In this document: piece after piece, positions 1-7,308 of the stretch
Layout of the letters: the number at the start of each line of letters is the position of its first letter
Numbering within the stretch: the first letter of the stretch is position 1
Origin: Chloroflexota bacterium
GTDB lineage: Bacteria > Chloroflexota > UBA6077
Direction of reading: 5' to 3'
Assembly: GCA_021806765.1 (NCBI GenBank)
Contig: JAJZQR010000146.1
Span: forward strand, 1-12,970
DNA length: 12,970 nucleotides
Translations under genes and position numbers: made by a program
The notes under the pieces: model-generated
Databases searched by the model: none
What the model was told of the DNA's origin: nothing
The model's input: only the letters and a program-made list of their open reading frames with translations

Positions 1-56
1 CAGCCCTCGACGAGTTGGGTCGGTTGAGCCAGGAAGCCGGCCTCTACAACGAGTGA
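1..56 (+). CDS. C-terminal tail of a small protein, probably the antitoxin partner of the PIN gene (partial)
   Basis: A reading frame open from the left edge (first full codon at position 3) ends in TGA at 54-56. The visible tail reads ALDELGRLSQEAGLYNE. The acidic, helical ending and the place 42 nt upstream of a PIN-domain gene on the same strand fit a toxin-antitoxin pair in which the antitoxin comes first. From memory, HTH/excisionase-type antitoxins that pair with PIN toxins often end in a similar LDEL...SQE.GLY motif. Only 17 residues are visible, so no DNA-binding domain can be seen. The antitoxin assignment is inference. Confidence 0.5.
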   Translation, partial: ALDELGRLSQEAGLYNE

Positions 57-80
57 AAGCAGGCAGCAGGAGCAGAACTC

Positions 81-87
81 AGGAGAG
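81..87 (+). promoter_or_regulatory. Shine-Dalgarno sequence of the PIN-domain gene
   Basis: AGGAGAG lies 11 nt upstream of the GTG at 99. It favours that start over the ATG at 123, although the spacing is longer than the 6 nt seen for the other genes here. A weaker AGAGA at 109-113 could serve the ATG at 123. Confidence 0.5.
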
Positions 88-98
88 TCCGCGGTTCA

Positions 99-701
99 GT
101 GAAGAAGCAGAGATCGCAGTCCATGGCGGTATCGACCCCGACATCGGCCGTCCTTGATGCCTGCGTCCTTTTCTCGGCAGCATTGAGGGACACCCTGCTT
201 AGGGCTGCGGTCAAGAGGCTATACCGCCTCCACCTAACTGAAGAGATCCTCGATGAAGTCCGCCGCAACTTGCTGAAGAGCGGCAGAATCGCCGATCCCA
301 GGCTAGCTGACCGCCTGGTCGAGCAGATCCGAAGGGCCTTTCCTGGCTCGATGGTAGAGGGCTACTCGACCCTGATGCCGAAGATGGCTAACCACCCGAA
401 GGATCGCCACGTCCTGGCGGCAGCAGTCGCCGCCGGGGCAAGCGTTATCGTTACGCACAATCTGGGAGACTTCCCTATTCAAGCCCTAGATCCATATAGG
501 GTTATTGCTCAGTCGCCCGATGACTTCCTCGTCGCTCTCTATGCGGCCTCTCCTGATGCCATGCACCGAATCCTTCAGGAGCAATCTGCTTCTCTTCGAT
601 TCCCGCAGATGAGTGTAGAGGAGATTCTCGACAGACTCGCTCACCAGCAGGTTCCCAGGTTCGCTGACCTCATGAGAAAGCGAGTCGAATCGGTTAGCTG
701 A
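99..701 (+). CDS. PIN-domain protein, probable toxin ribonuclease of a toxin-antitoxin module
   Basis: This 200-residue protein has a PIN (VapC-like) ribonuclease fold. The acidic residues expected of a PIN active site are present: D20 in VLDACVLFS near the N-terminus, E48/E49 in LTEEILDEV, D102 in HPKDRHVLAAA and D124 in THNLGDFP. PIN enzymes are Mg2+-dependent RNases, and as toxins they cleave tRNA, rRNA or mRNA in the cytoplasm. Residues 125-200 extend beyond the PIN core and look helical; this extension occurs in a longer PIN subfamily usually paired with HTH antitoxins. The GTG start at 99 follows AGGAGAG, but ATG at 123 would also leave a complete PIN domain. The preceding gene ends 42 nt upstream, suggesting one transcript with autoregulation by the antitoxin. 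All four acidic positions are intact, so it looks active. The PIN fold is confident; the RNA target is unknown. Confidence 0.85.
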   Translation: MKKQRSQSMAVSTPTSAVLDACVLFSAALRDTLLRAAVKRLYRLHLTEEILDEVRRNLLKSGRIADPRLADRLVEQIRRAFPGSMVEGYSTLMPKMANHPKDRHVLAAAVAAGASVIVTHNLGDFPIQALDPYRVIAQSPDDFLVALYAASPDAMHRILQEQSASLRFPQMSVEEILDRLAHQQVPRFADLMRKRVESVS

Positions 702-716
702 GGCTCACCGATGCCT

Positions 717-747
717 GGGCTCGATGCGTGGAGACGTGGTGGAGCCC
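717..747 (+). terminator. Weak inverted repeat after the PIN gene, possible terminator
   Basis: GGGCTC at 717-722 pairs with GAGCCC at 742-747, with a short CGT/ACG stem inside the loop. It begins 15 nt after the PIN stop codon. There is no T-tract on either side, so a classical rho-independent terminator is not supported. The remainder of the gap up to 929 shows nothing recognisable. Confidence 0.2.
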
Positions 748-929
748 AACCATGGCCCGATCCAGGAAGGTCCGGTACACCTGCAGTCGAAGGTCGATTT
801 AGGGCCGGCCGGCTGTCTCTGCGGCAAAGACCGCCTCCGTGGCAGTCCGAGTCCCGAGCCATAACGAGTCCAAAGCGAGACCCCCGCACTTCGCCTGGAA
901 TTCCATGTGGCCTCCACCTTGGCGATAGT

Positions 930-1337
930 TCAGCTTGCCCGGCTCACAGCCCGGAGGATCTCCCACGTCGGATAGCCGAGAATGCGCCTGACCCGGCCGG
1001 ACTTCTCTGTGACGATGAACACGTCGCCATCAATGCGATAGCCGGCCGGCCATTCGATGCTGAAAGTGGCAGATGTCTCATCGATCTTGAATGGTTGCCT
1101 CTCGCCGTCATGCGCCAAGCATACCGCCAGGCTGTCTTCAGGGTCGAGCATCCATGCGTCCCGCGCTTCGGTCGAGAACAGCACCAGCTTGGCGACCGTC
1201 ACTATGCGAGCATCGCCGACTTCTGCTCGATGGATAATGTACTCTGCCTCGTGCGTCATGCCGTGTTCCGCGCGATTCAGGACCGGCGAGTGAGCCGGAG
1301 GGGTATCCATCCCTCTTGGACGCTTACGCTTTCCCAT
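930..1337 (-). CDS. Conserved-looking hypothetical protein, 135 aa
   Basis: I do not recognise a named family. The protein has a basic N-terminus (GKRKRPRG) and no signal peptide or membrane segment. A compact body follows, rich in predicted beta strand, with motifs such as GDARIVTV, LVLFSTEARDAWMLDP and GYRIDGDVFIV. I judge it real because the ATG at 1337 sits 6 nt after an excellent Shine-Dalgarno sequence (GGAGAGG), because its start overlaps the end of the upstream small gene by 14 nt, and because its composition is that of a folded soluble protein. An internal ATG (Met27, before THEAEY) is an alternative start but has less ribosome-binding support. The two overlapping genes probably act together. 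Their strand matches the defence operon, but the 457-nt gap makes them a separate unit. Confidence 0.65.
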   Translation of the reverse strand: MGKRKRPRGMDTPPAHSPVLNRAEHGMTHEAEYIIHRAEVGDARIVTVAKLVLFSTEARDAWMLDPEDSLAVCLAHDGERQPFKIDETSATFSIEWPAGYRIDGDVFIVTEKSGRVRRILGYPTWEILRAVSRAS

Positions 1338-1563
1338 GGCGTGCCTCTCCAGCGAAGCTCTTCTCTGGCCTTCGGTGGGGGCAGAGGATCTCTACCATCT
1401 CGCCTCTATGAAACACGATGGTATGTTCATCGGGATCAGAATCACTGAGACGGATCTTCCTCTTGTGGCTCATCTGTTTGGCCTCCCGAATGGTGTTCTC
1501 GAAGAAGTGGGACTGATGACCACAATCACACTCGTATGATGACGGAAGGATTTCTTTGGGCAT
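1324..1563 (-). CDS. Small hypothetical protein with a Cys/His cluster, 79 aa
   Basis: The function is unknown. Near the N-terminus is a Cys/His-rich motif, YECDCGHQSH (C12, C14, H16, H19), and further on LCPH (C61, H63). Together these could bind zinc in a small ribbon or knuckle fold; that is inference. Between them lies a basic stretch (REAKQMSHKRKIRL) and an acidic turn. I chose the ATG at 1563 because TGAGG lies exactly 6 nt upstream, the spacing used by its neighbours. A GTG at 1575 would add four residues but lacks such a site. The gene ends in TAA inside the start region of the next gene (14-nt overlap), which implies translational coupling. No antitoxin or toxin family is recognised. 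Confidence 0.6.
   Translation of the reverse strand: MPKEILPSSYECDCGHQSHFFENTIREAKQMSHKRKIRLSDSDPDEHTIVFHRGEMVEILCPHRRPEKSFAGEARHGKA
1344..1350 (-). promoter_or_regulatory. Shine-Dalgarno sequence of the 135-aa gene
   Basis: GGAGAGG on the minus strand lies 6 nt before the ATG at 1337, inside the 3' end of the upstream 79-aa gene. It fixes the start of the 135-aa protein. Confidence 0.7.
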
Positions 1564-1568
1564 GCCCT

Positions 1569-1574
1569 GCCTCA
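1569..1574 (-). promoter_or_regulatory. Shine-Dalgarno sequence of the 79-aa gene
   Basis: TGAGGC on the minus strand; its GAGG core at 1570-1573 is 6 nt before the ATG at 1563. It overlaps the alternative GTG at 1573-1575 and so argues against that start. Confidence 0.5.
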
Positions 1575-1713
1575 CTGAAATCCGCGGCTGCGGGAGCGCC
1601 TCGAATAGGATCTGGGATGCCCTCCTTGCCGCGTTCTCTTAGGTCGGTGCTCCCGCGATGCCATCTCCTGATGCGACCTGGAATGCACACGCGGGCTAGG
1701 GCGTCGGGGTGTT

Positions 1714-1726
1714 GCCCCTACGGGGC
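1714..1726. repeat. Short perfect palindromic hairpin
   Basis: GCCCC-TAC-GGGGC forms a 5-bp stem with a 3-nt loop, all G-C pairs. It has no T-tract on either side. It could be a REP-like element or a structured 5' leader of the small gene pair; nothing distinguishes these. Confidence 0.3.
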
Positions 1727-1853
1727 GGCATCCTCTCGAATGGACTAGCCCAACTTTCGTGCAACCGGCACGGGAATCGACATCGGAAACACAGCTGGAG
1801 CATCGGCTTGGATTGGAGACGTTGAGTGGCAGACCAATAGTTGGTAGGGTGCT

Positions 1854-1878
1854 GGTGGGGCTCTCTCCAGAGACCACC
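1854..1878. repeat. Bulged inverted repeat downstream of the helicase gene
   Basis: GGTGG at 1854-1858 pairs with CCACC at 1874-1878, and TCTC with GAGA closes an inner 4-nt loop, leaving a 3-nt bulge. It lies about 140 nt after the end of the minus-strand operon. It could take part in transcript termination or protection, but has no T-tract. Confidence 0.25.
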
Positions 1879-2020
1879 ATCCCCCGCCCAGAGGTCTGCT
1901 GACTTGTCCAGCATACCACTCCGGTCGACTGCTGGTATTGCCGTGATGTTGACTCTCCTGATGTTGGGGTCATCGATTCCTGCTTGTCCAACCGGTGGTG
2001 TTAGCCGGAAGGTCCACTAC

Positions 2021-5000
2021 TCACGTCAACAGATTCTGCCGCTGGCGATACAGATCGGCCACCTCGCGGGCGCAGGCCTCGGGGTCACGCATGATGGTCT
2101 TGCCCCAGTAGGTGAGCACAACCCATCCACCCCCCTGCTTTGATTGAAGCCAGTTCCGTTTCTGAGCATCGAGCTCCAGAGTGTGAGGGTTTCCATGGAA
2201 GGCGAAGCCGTCGCAGAACACCGCTATGTTGGCATTCGGATAGGCGAAATCCGCTATGGTGACGAGCTGTTCACCGTTTCGGATCTCCATCTGAGACACA
2301 GGCGGGGGTAGGTCCGGGATCGAGCGCAAGGCATCCAGCAGTCTCTGTTCGATGGGCGATTGGGGACCAGCGTGACCCGGCAGCTTCCCCGTGGCCTCCA
2401 GTTCCTGTCGGCGCAACTGGAGTTCTCCCCGAAGCCTCGTCGTCGCTTCCCCCGGACCAACTCGTAGGGGCATGATGGGTTCCATCCTGGACATTGCTAG
2501 GAGAATCGGCCGGACGCGATCCTTGTCAAAGAAGTTGTGCCAGCCCTGGTTCCGATAGTGCTTGAGGCACAGGTAACACCCGCGGGCGCACGCGTGACCA
2601 TACAGCCGTTCCCTGGCCGCCTGCGCCACCTCCGGAAGCCTACGGGCCATCTCCTCGACGTATCCCGCACCGCCAGGCACGGTCTCGTAGAAGACGATCT
2701 CGGCGATGGCGGCCGTCGTCGGCAGTCGACGCGGAAAGGCCGCGATCTCGTGGGTTTCCAACTCCAGCAGATCGGCGGCGCCCGCGAGGAGGGCCTCAGC
2801 AAGCGTAACCAGTGTTGGAGAAAGCGAAGATCGTCCTATCGTGCGCGTATCGTGTGGATTCGGAACGCTCAGCACCAGGCAGTCTGTTTGGAACTTGTAT
2901 GCCAGGACGAGGGGGACGGGCGCACCGGAGCAAATGCGGGCATGGCTTTCCATCCAGTTTTGGATGGTGCGAATCTGCGATGGATCCGAGGGGTCATGCG
3001 ACTGGTGACGTCCACAGTCCGGGCAAAGCCAGAAGCGCATCCCTTCGCTAAGCCGCGTTGGATCCGGTTGTCCCCAGTTGGTGATCAGCACTTCGCTGAG
3101 CCTGCGGCATTCCAGAGGCGAGAACGGATACTCGTAGAGATGACACTCCCCGTCTCCCTGTGGCAGGAGGTTCTCTCGCCTGACATGGCGCCGACGTTCC
3201 CTCGATTCCTCATCGGATCCGATCCGGAGGGACTCCTCTGCCTCGAAAGCGTCCACGAAGACGGTTTCCGTTGGAGCAGGCAAGGCGGCGCCACAACTGG
3301 GACAGTTGTTCCGCACCTCTTCAGTCACGTGGTCGCAGCACTCGCAGAACTGAAAGGACCTGAGCCGGCCGGAAGTCTCGGCGTCGGACCGGGCGGGCTG
3401 GCTGCTCGAACGCCCTGGACCACCTGCAAACAGGACCCGAATCGACCTCAGTTTGTGCCCGTTGGCGTAGACAAAGTTTCCGGGCGCAAACTCCTCGATA
3501 GCGATGGCCGAGGGCCTGTACAGAGTGGGTGTATCGATAACGCCAGGATCCAGGCTAAAGGTGTCCACCGGGAACTGGTAGGCAGGGAGCAAGCCTTGCA
3601 TCGACAGGTAGTTGAGCGTGTAGGCTCTCTCTCGATCTACTGTGATCTCTCGGTACGCTCGCTGCCTGGCCGCCGCTTTCTTCATGTCGTGGGCTGGCGA
3701 GCCGACCGCGGAGTATTGCCTGAACTCCTCGTCCAGTTGCTGAACCCGTTCCCACCAAGCCTCGAGAACACTACTGAGATCCGCTCGAAACGAACCGACC
3801 AGCTCCGCACACTCATCTCGTCCGTATCGGATGGTGCGACGGGTCCGGCGGTCATCGGCGAACAGGCCCTCCAACTGCGACACCAACGCGCTACCCTTGG
3901 CCTCCACCTCCGCGAAGAGCCCCGACAGGTTCTCGCTTTCCCAGCGACTTGGACTGCGAGGATCGTCGAGGAAGTCACCCATGATAAAAGGCAACTGCGC
4001 ATCGACTGACTCAAGGATGAAAGATCGGAGGTGGCGGTGCACTATGCGGTGATTGTCCAACCGAACGCGAGGTGGCGAGAAATGCCCAGCGACTAGCCAT
4101 TCGGGGTTCTCGAAGGCGTGCCGATCATGCGCTCCCCCCGCGCAGAAGGTGGTGACGAAGCCAATGCGCAGCCGACGTCCAGCCCGACCAACTCGCTGGA
4201 CGTAGTTTGCCGGCGTTGGAGGCGCATTGCGCAGGATCACGGTGAGCAGCGGACCGATGTCAACACCGAGCTCCAAAGTAGGGGTGCATACCATGAGGTC
4301 GACACGCCCGTCCTTGAAGTCCGTTTCTCGCCTTGCCCTCTCCTCTCCTGTGATTTGGGCGCTGTGCTCTACCACCGCCAGCCTCTGCGGAGACCGACTC
4401 GTGAACAGACGGACATAGTAGCTGTCCTGGTCCGGACTGTCGGGCAGAAGCGTCCCGTTGGTGCACTTTGGGGTTGGGCAGGTAGGAAGAAGGTAGGGTC
4501 GCCACGTCTGGCAAGCATTGCAGCGAAAGCCGGCAGCCGGACTCACAAGACGGATGGTCTTCGGGTCTAGCTGAAGAACTCGAAGGGTCGCGACGCGATC
4601 TTCTTTCGCTATCGGGAAGTCCCGGACCTCCATCAATACACACGCCGGTTCCCGCTCGAGGATCGGCACCAGCGCTCGGATAAAGGCTTCGGCGCGGCGA
4701 CGATCGCCGATTACCCTGGCGGCGACCTTGTGGAAGGCCGTCAACTGCCCGGTATGCGGGTTCTCCTGATAGAAGCCGAGAATGCTGTTGGATTTCGATT
4801 TCCGTATGTGGTCCGGGCGGTCGAGGGCGAAGCCCTTCGGCCCTCGGTCGCGATCAGGGAACCGCACACCGTAGGGCTCGGCCTCGAGCTCGCGGTACTT
4901 GTACTTCTTGTTTGGATCGATGTACTCCTGGAAGAAATCGAAGGCAAGGGCCCGGTTCTTCCGCATGATGTCTAGCAGCGCCCGCACCAGCGTGAGCGCC

Positions 5001-7294
5001 AGCTTCATCTCTATCCCTGCCGAAATGACAGCACCTACGAAGGCCGGCTCGGACTCGAGATCCTCCAGGAACTCGTACTCGACGGCAAGCAGGCCGAGGT
5101 TCTCTAGGGACGCTCGCTGTCGGCTGTACCGGCTGAACTCGTTCGCCAACTCGTAAGTGATCGCCTTAAGCCACCGCTCTCGCTCAGGCCGCGTAGGTCG
5201 CCGCTGTATGATCCCCAGCTTCAGGAAGCGATCGAAGAGCCGCTGGGGCAGCTCCTGCAGGTAGATCCCTGCACCTCCAGCGTTGCGTACCTCTTCCACG
5301 ACCATGTGCCGCAGTGCAAAAGCACGGTTCTTGTCGGCAGTGTAGCCGGCCTGGTGCGCCACATCCTGGCGGTTATCTGCGAAGACCAAGAGCTTCCGAT
5401 CTTCGCCCTCCAGAAGGTCGAGATGGTGAGCGGCCATGGCTGAAATGGTGGAGGCTGTGCCAGTACGGAGTGGTGAGACGATATCACCCCGTGTGTAGAC
5501 ATCCCCACAAGCTGGGCAGCTATGCATGGGCCCCTTGCGGAGAAGACACCGTACCCCGCGTAGGTTGCAGGCAGGACAGTTCCGCTCATCCGGCAAGACG
5601 CGGCCGCAACCGACACACAGGCGGATCTCCTCGAGCTTGTCTTCGCCGGCCGCAACCCGCTGCACCCTCCGTTTCGGCGGCACCTCGTCTCCGGTCTCGG
5701 TTCCTTCCTGCTCCTCGTCCGAGACGCCCGGCGCCTCAGCCAGTTGATGAACCTGAGGGGTTAGAAAGGCCGTGCGGTCGTCGCTATAGAAATCGGCATC
5801 GCCTACCGGGAGTTGATCGTCCTCAGCCTCGAAACGCACCTTGACGAAATCCTGACCACAAGTCCGGCAGAGAGCGGCCGGTCTCGCTGCAGAGCCGCAG
5901 GTTGGACACTCCGAGCCCCCATGAGGGATCAGCCTACGGCAGTCCGGGTTCAAACAAAGGGAGATGTCGTAGACACCGTGGACGAAGGTGTGTAGCTTGG
6001 GCCTCAGTCTGGGTGCATGGTGTTCATCGCCGATGCTGCCAACCAACAGATATGCAGCTACCTCACGGCGCACACCTTCTTCCGGCAGCGTTCCCCTATC
6101 GGGGAAGGACCGAATAAGGTCCCTAGCCCCCTCGATTAGCGAGGCGGGCCCGGAGAATGTCCTTTCCAGTACTTCGACCACGGCGTTTCCCGTGAGAACG
6201 GCCGAGACCCGATCAGCTATGGGACCAACGGGGGGGCAGCGCTTACCCGTGATTCGTTCGGCCAGACGCACTACCTGCGCGTCTTCATGGGGATTGATTA
6301 GCAGGTCCTGGTCGGTCAGATCGGGGGGAGGCGGGACCCATTGACTAGTAGGAACCGGAGCGACGACCAGCTCCTCACCGATAACGTCGCCAGGGTGGAA
6401 CGTCTCCCCGAATAGCTCGGTGGCGAACTCTGCCAGAGCGTCGGTGCCGCCCTCCTCCGAGGCTACCGTGGCGGAAGTGCCGATTCCCACTAGAGTCCCG
6501 AGTGCGAGACCCGCATGCGCCTTTAGCCGGCGGATCAGGCAGGCGATCTCCGTGGCGAGGACCCCCCGGTAGGAATGCAGTTCGTCCAAGACCAAGTACC
6601 GAAGGCAGGGGGCAAAAAGCACTCTGTCCGCAGCCCTGACCAGAAGGAACTCCAATTGCTTGTAGTTGGTGAGGAGCAGATCCGGCGGGTTGCGCCGGAT
6701 ATCCTCGCGCGTGAGCAACTCGGTCTGGGCAGGCGCCTCGCGAAGCCTGGCAGACGAGGTGTCGCTGTCTCCGGTGTAGAGGGCATAGGAGATGTTGAGA
6801 TCGGAATCTCGCGGAAGCCGGCGGAGTCGCTCCAACTGGTCGTTGGCCAGGGCGTTCATGGGATACAGGAGAATGCCCTGTACACCATGAATGCCTTCTC
6901 GCTTGCGCCGAAGGATCCCGTCCAAGACCGGCAACAGGAAGGCTTCAGTCTTGCCAGAACCCGTTCCGGTAGTAACAACGAAGGACCGGCCGTTGCGGCC
7001 AGTCTCTAGCGCACGTTCCTGGTGCCGGTAGAGTGGATTCTCGCCGAAAGGCCAGTGTGCTTTGAGCAGTTCCGGGTCGGCGGCTCCGGTCATGACTAGA
7101 TCCGATAGAGCCGCGCCCCGCTTGAAGTCACGAGAGAGGGTGACGTAGGGACCTCGCACGACCACGTCGGCCTGTGCAAGATGCTCCTCAAACTGCCGTC
7201 GAAGCTGCGGATCGAGGAAACGGTAGGAGGTTCGCAGGAACCGACGATACTCGTCGATGATGTGCTGTACGCAGGTAACCGCCGAGGCCGTCAT
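2021..7294 (-). CDS. Giant DEAD/DEAH helicase with DUF1998 (MZB) domain and C-terminal Vsr/DUF559-like nuclease; DruE/DrmAB-like defence protein
   Basis: This 1,757-residue superfamily 2 helicase belongs to the COG1205/DUF1998 group. RecA1 holds Walker A TGTGSGKTE (109-117), DELH (237-240) and GTSAT (272-276). RecA2 begins near FADNRQD (638-644), is interrupted by about 300 residues, and resumes with TPTLELGVDIG (1004-1014) and QRVGRAGR (1033-1040). Cys clusters that could bind zinc lie at 447-479, 560-596, 925-944, 1317-1334 and 1424-1427. The DUF1998/MZB region (about 1490-1600) has YETVPGGAGYVEEM and HACARGCYLCLKHYRNQ. The tail (about 1640-1745) resembles Vsr/DUF559 nucleases: SPIEQRLL, ADFAYP, CDGFAFHG, GGWVVL. 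Helicase plus DUF1998 in one chain is the architecture of Druantia DruE; in DISARM these are separate proteins, DrmA and DrmB. It probably moves along or remodels invading DNA, and the tail may cut it. The ATG at 7294 follows GGAGG by 6 nt and lies 14 nt after the methyltransferase stop. The frame is intact. No PLD (DrmC) gene follows. The domains are confident; nuclease activity is not certain. Confidence 0.9.
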   Translation of the reverse strand: MTASAVTCVQHIIDEYRRFLRTSYRFLDPQLRRQFEEHLAQADVVVRGPYVTLSRDFKRGAALSDLVMTGAADPELLKAHWPFGENPLYRHQERALETGRNGRSFVVTTGTGSGKTEAFLLPVLDGILRRKREGIHGVQGILLYPMNALANDQLERLRRLPRDSDLNISYALYTGDSDTSSARLREAPAQTELLTREDIRRNPPDLLLTNYKQLEFLLVRAADRVLFAPCLRYLVLDELHSYRGVLATEIACLIRRLKAHAGLALGTLVGIGTSATVASEEGGTDALAEFATELFGETFHPGDVIGEELVVAPVPTSQWVPPPPDLTDQDLLINPHEDAQVVRLAERITGKRCPPVGPIADRVSAVLTGNAVVEVLERTFSGPASLIEGARDLIRSFPDRGTLPEEGVRREVAAYLLVGSIGDEHHAPRLRPKLHTFVHGVYDISLCLNPDCRRLIPHGGSECPTCGSAARPAALCRTCGQDFVKVRFEAEDDQLPVGDADFYSDDRTAFLTPQVHQLAEAPGVSDEEQEGTETGDEVPPKRRVQRVAAGEDKLEEIRLCVGCGRVLPDERNCPACNLRGVRCLLRKGPMHSCPACGDVYTRGDIVSPLRTGTASTISAMAAHHLDLLEGEDRKLLVFADNRQDVAHQAGYTADKNRAFALRHMVVEEVRNAGGAGIYLQELPQRLFDRFLKLGIIQRRPTRPERERWLKAITYELANEFSRYSRQRASLENLGLLAVEYEFLEDLESEPAFVGAVISAGIEMKLALTLVRALLDIMRKNRALAFDFFQEYIDPNKKYKYRELEAEPYGVRFPDRDRGPKGFALDRPDHIRKSKSNSILGFYQENPHTGQLTAFHKVAARVIGDRRRAEAFIRALVPILEREPACVLMEVRDFPIAKEDRVATLRVLQLDPKTIRLVSPAAGFRCNACQTWRPYLLPTCPTPKCTNGTLLPDSPDQDSYYVRLFTSRSPQRLAVVEHSAQITGEERARRETDFKDGRVDLMVCTPTLELGVDIGPLLTVILRNAPPTPANYVQRVGRAGRRLRIGFVTTFCAGGAHDRHAFENPEWLVAGHFSPPRVRLDNHRIVHRHLRSFILESVDAQLPFIMGDFLDDPRSPSRWESENLSGLFAEVEAKGSALVSQLEGLFADDRRTRRTIRYGRDECAELVGSFRADLSSVLEAWWERVQQLDEEFRQYSAVGSPAHDMKKAAARQRAYREITVDRERAYTLNYLSMQGLLPAYQFPVDTFSLDPGVIDTPTLYRPSAIAIEEFAPGNFVYANGHKLRSIRVLFAGGPGRSSSQPARSDAETSGRLRSFQFCECCDHVTEEVRNNCPSCGAALPAPTETVFVDAFEAEESLRIGSDEESRERRRHVRRENLLPQGDGECHLYEYPFSPLECRRLSEVLITNWGQPDPTRLSEGMRFWLCPDCGRHQSHDPSDPSQIRTIQNWMESHARICSGAPVPLVLAYKFQTDCLVLSVPNPHDTRTIGRSSLSPTLVTLAEALLAGAADLLELETHEIAAFPRRLPTTAAIAEIVFYETVPGGAGYVEEMARRLPEVAQAARERLYGHACARGCYLCLKHYRNQGWHNFFDKDRVRPILLAMSRMEPIMPLRVGPGEATTRLRGELQLRRQELEATGKLPGHAGPQSPIEQRLLDALRSIPDLPPPVSQMEIRNGEQLVTIADFAYPNANIAVFCDGFAFHGNPHTLELDAQKRNWLQSKQGGGWVVLTYWGKTIMRDPEACAREVADLYRQRQNLLT

Positions 7295-7300
7295 GGATTG

Positions 7301-7305
7301 CCTCC
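7301..7305 (-). promoter_or_regulatory. Shine-Dalgarno sequence of the helicase gene
   Basis: GGAGG on the minus strand, 6 nt before the ATG at 7294 and just after the methyltransferase TAG stop (7309-7311). It fixes the helicase start and supports translation of the two genes from one mRNA. Confidence 0.75.
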
Positions 7306-7308
7306 ATC

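Larger units (their letters stand above)
1564..2020. other. Non-coding gap between the defence operon and the small gene pair
   Basis: No reading frame in this 457-nt stretch looks like protein on either strand: candidate frames are rich in Arg, Ser and Pro, or lack a ribosome-binding site. It must hold the 3' end of the long minus-strand operon and the promoter of the two small minus-strand genes, but I see no convincing -35/-10 pair. Two small hairpins are present and listed separately. No target-site duplication, tRNA fragment or transposon end was found. Confidence 0.5.

Noticed and set aside
1039..1052. GGCCGGCC-like palindromes, here and near 814
   Set aside because: They are short G-C palindromes expected by chance in GC-rich DNA; this one lies inside a coding frame.
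711..1448. 245-codon open frame on the + strand after the PIN gene
   Set aside because: It is rich in Arg and Pro, has no ribosome-binding site, and overlaps the better supported minus-strand small genes.
1572..1991. 139-codon minus-strand frame in the gap
   Set aside because: It has Ser/Arg-rich composition, no Shine-Dalgarno sequence and no plausible hydrophobic core.
2537..4009. 490-codon open frame on the + strand
   Set aside because: It is antisense to the intact helicase gene, has no recognisable domain and a composition typical of a shadow frame in GC-rich DNA.
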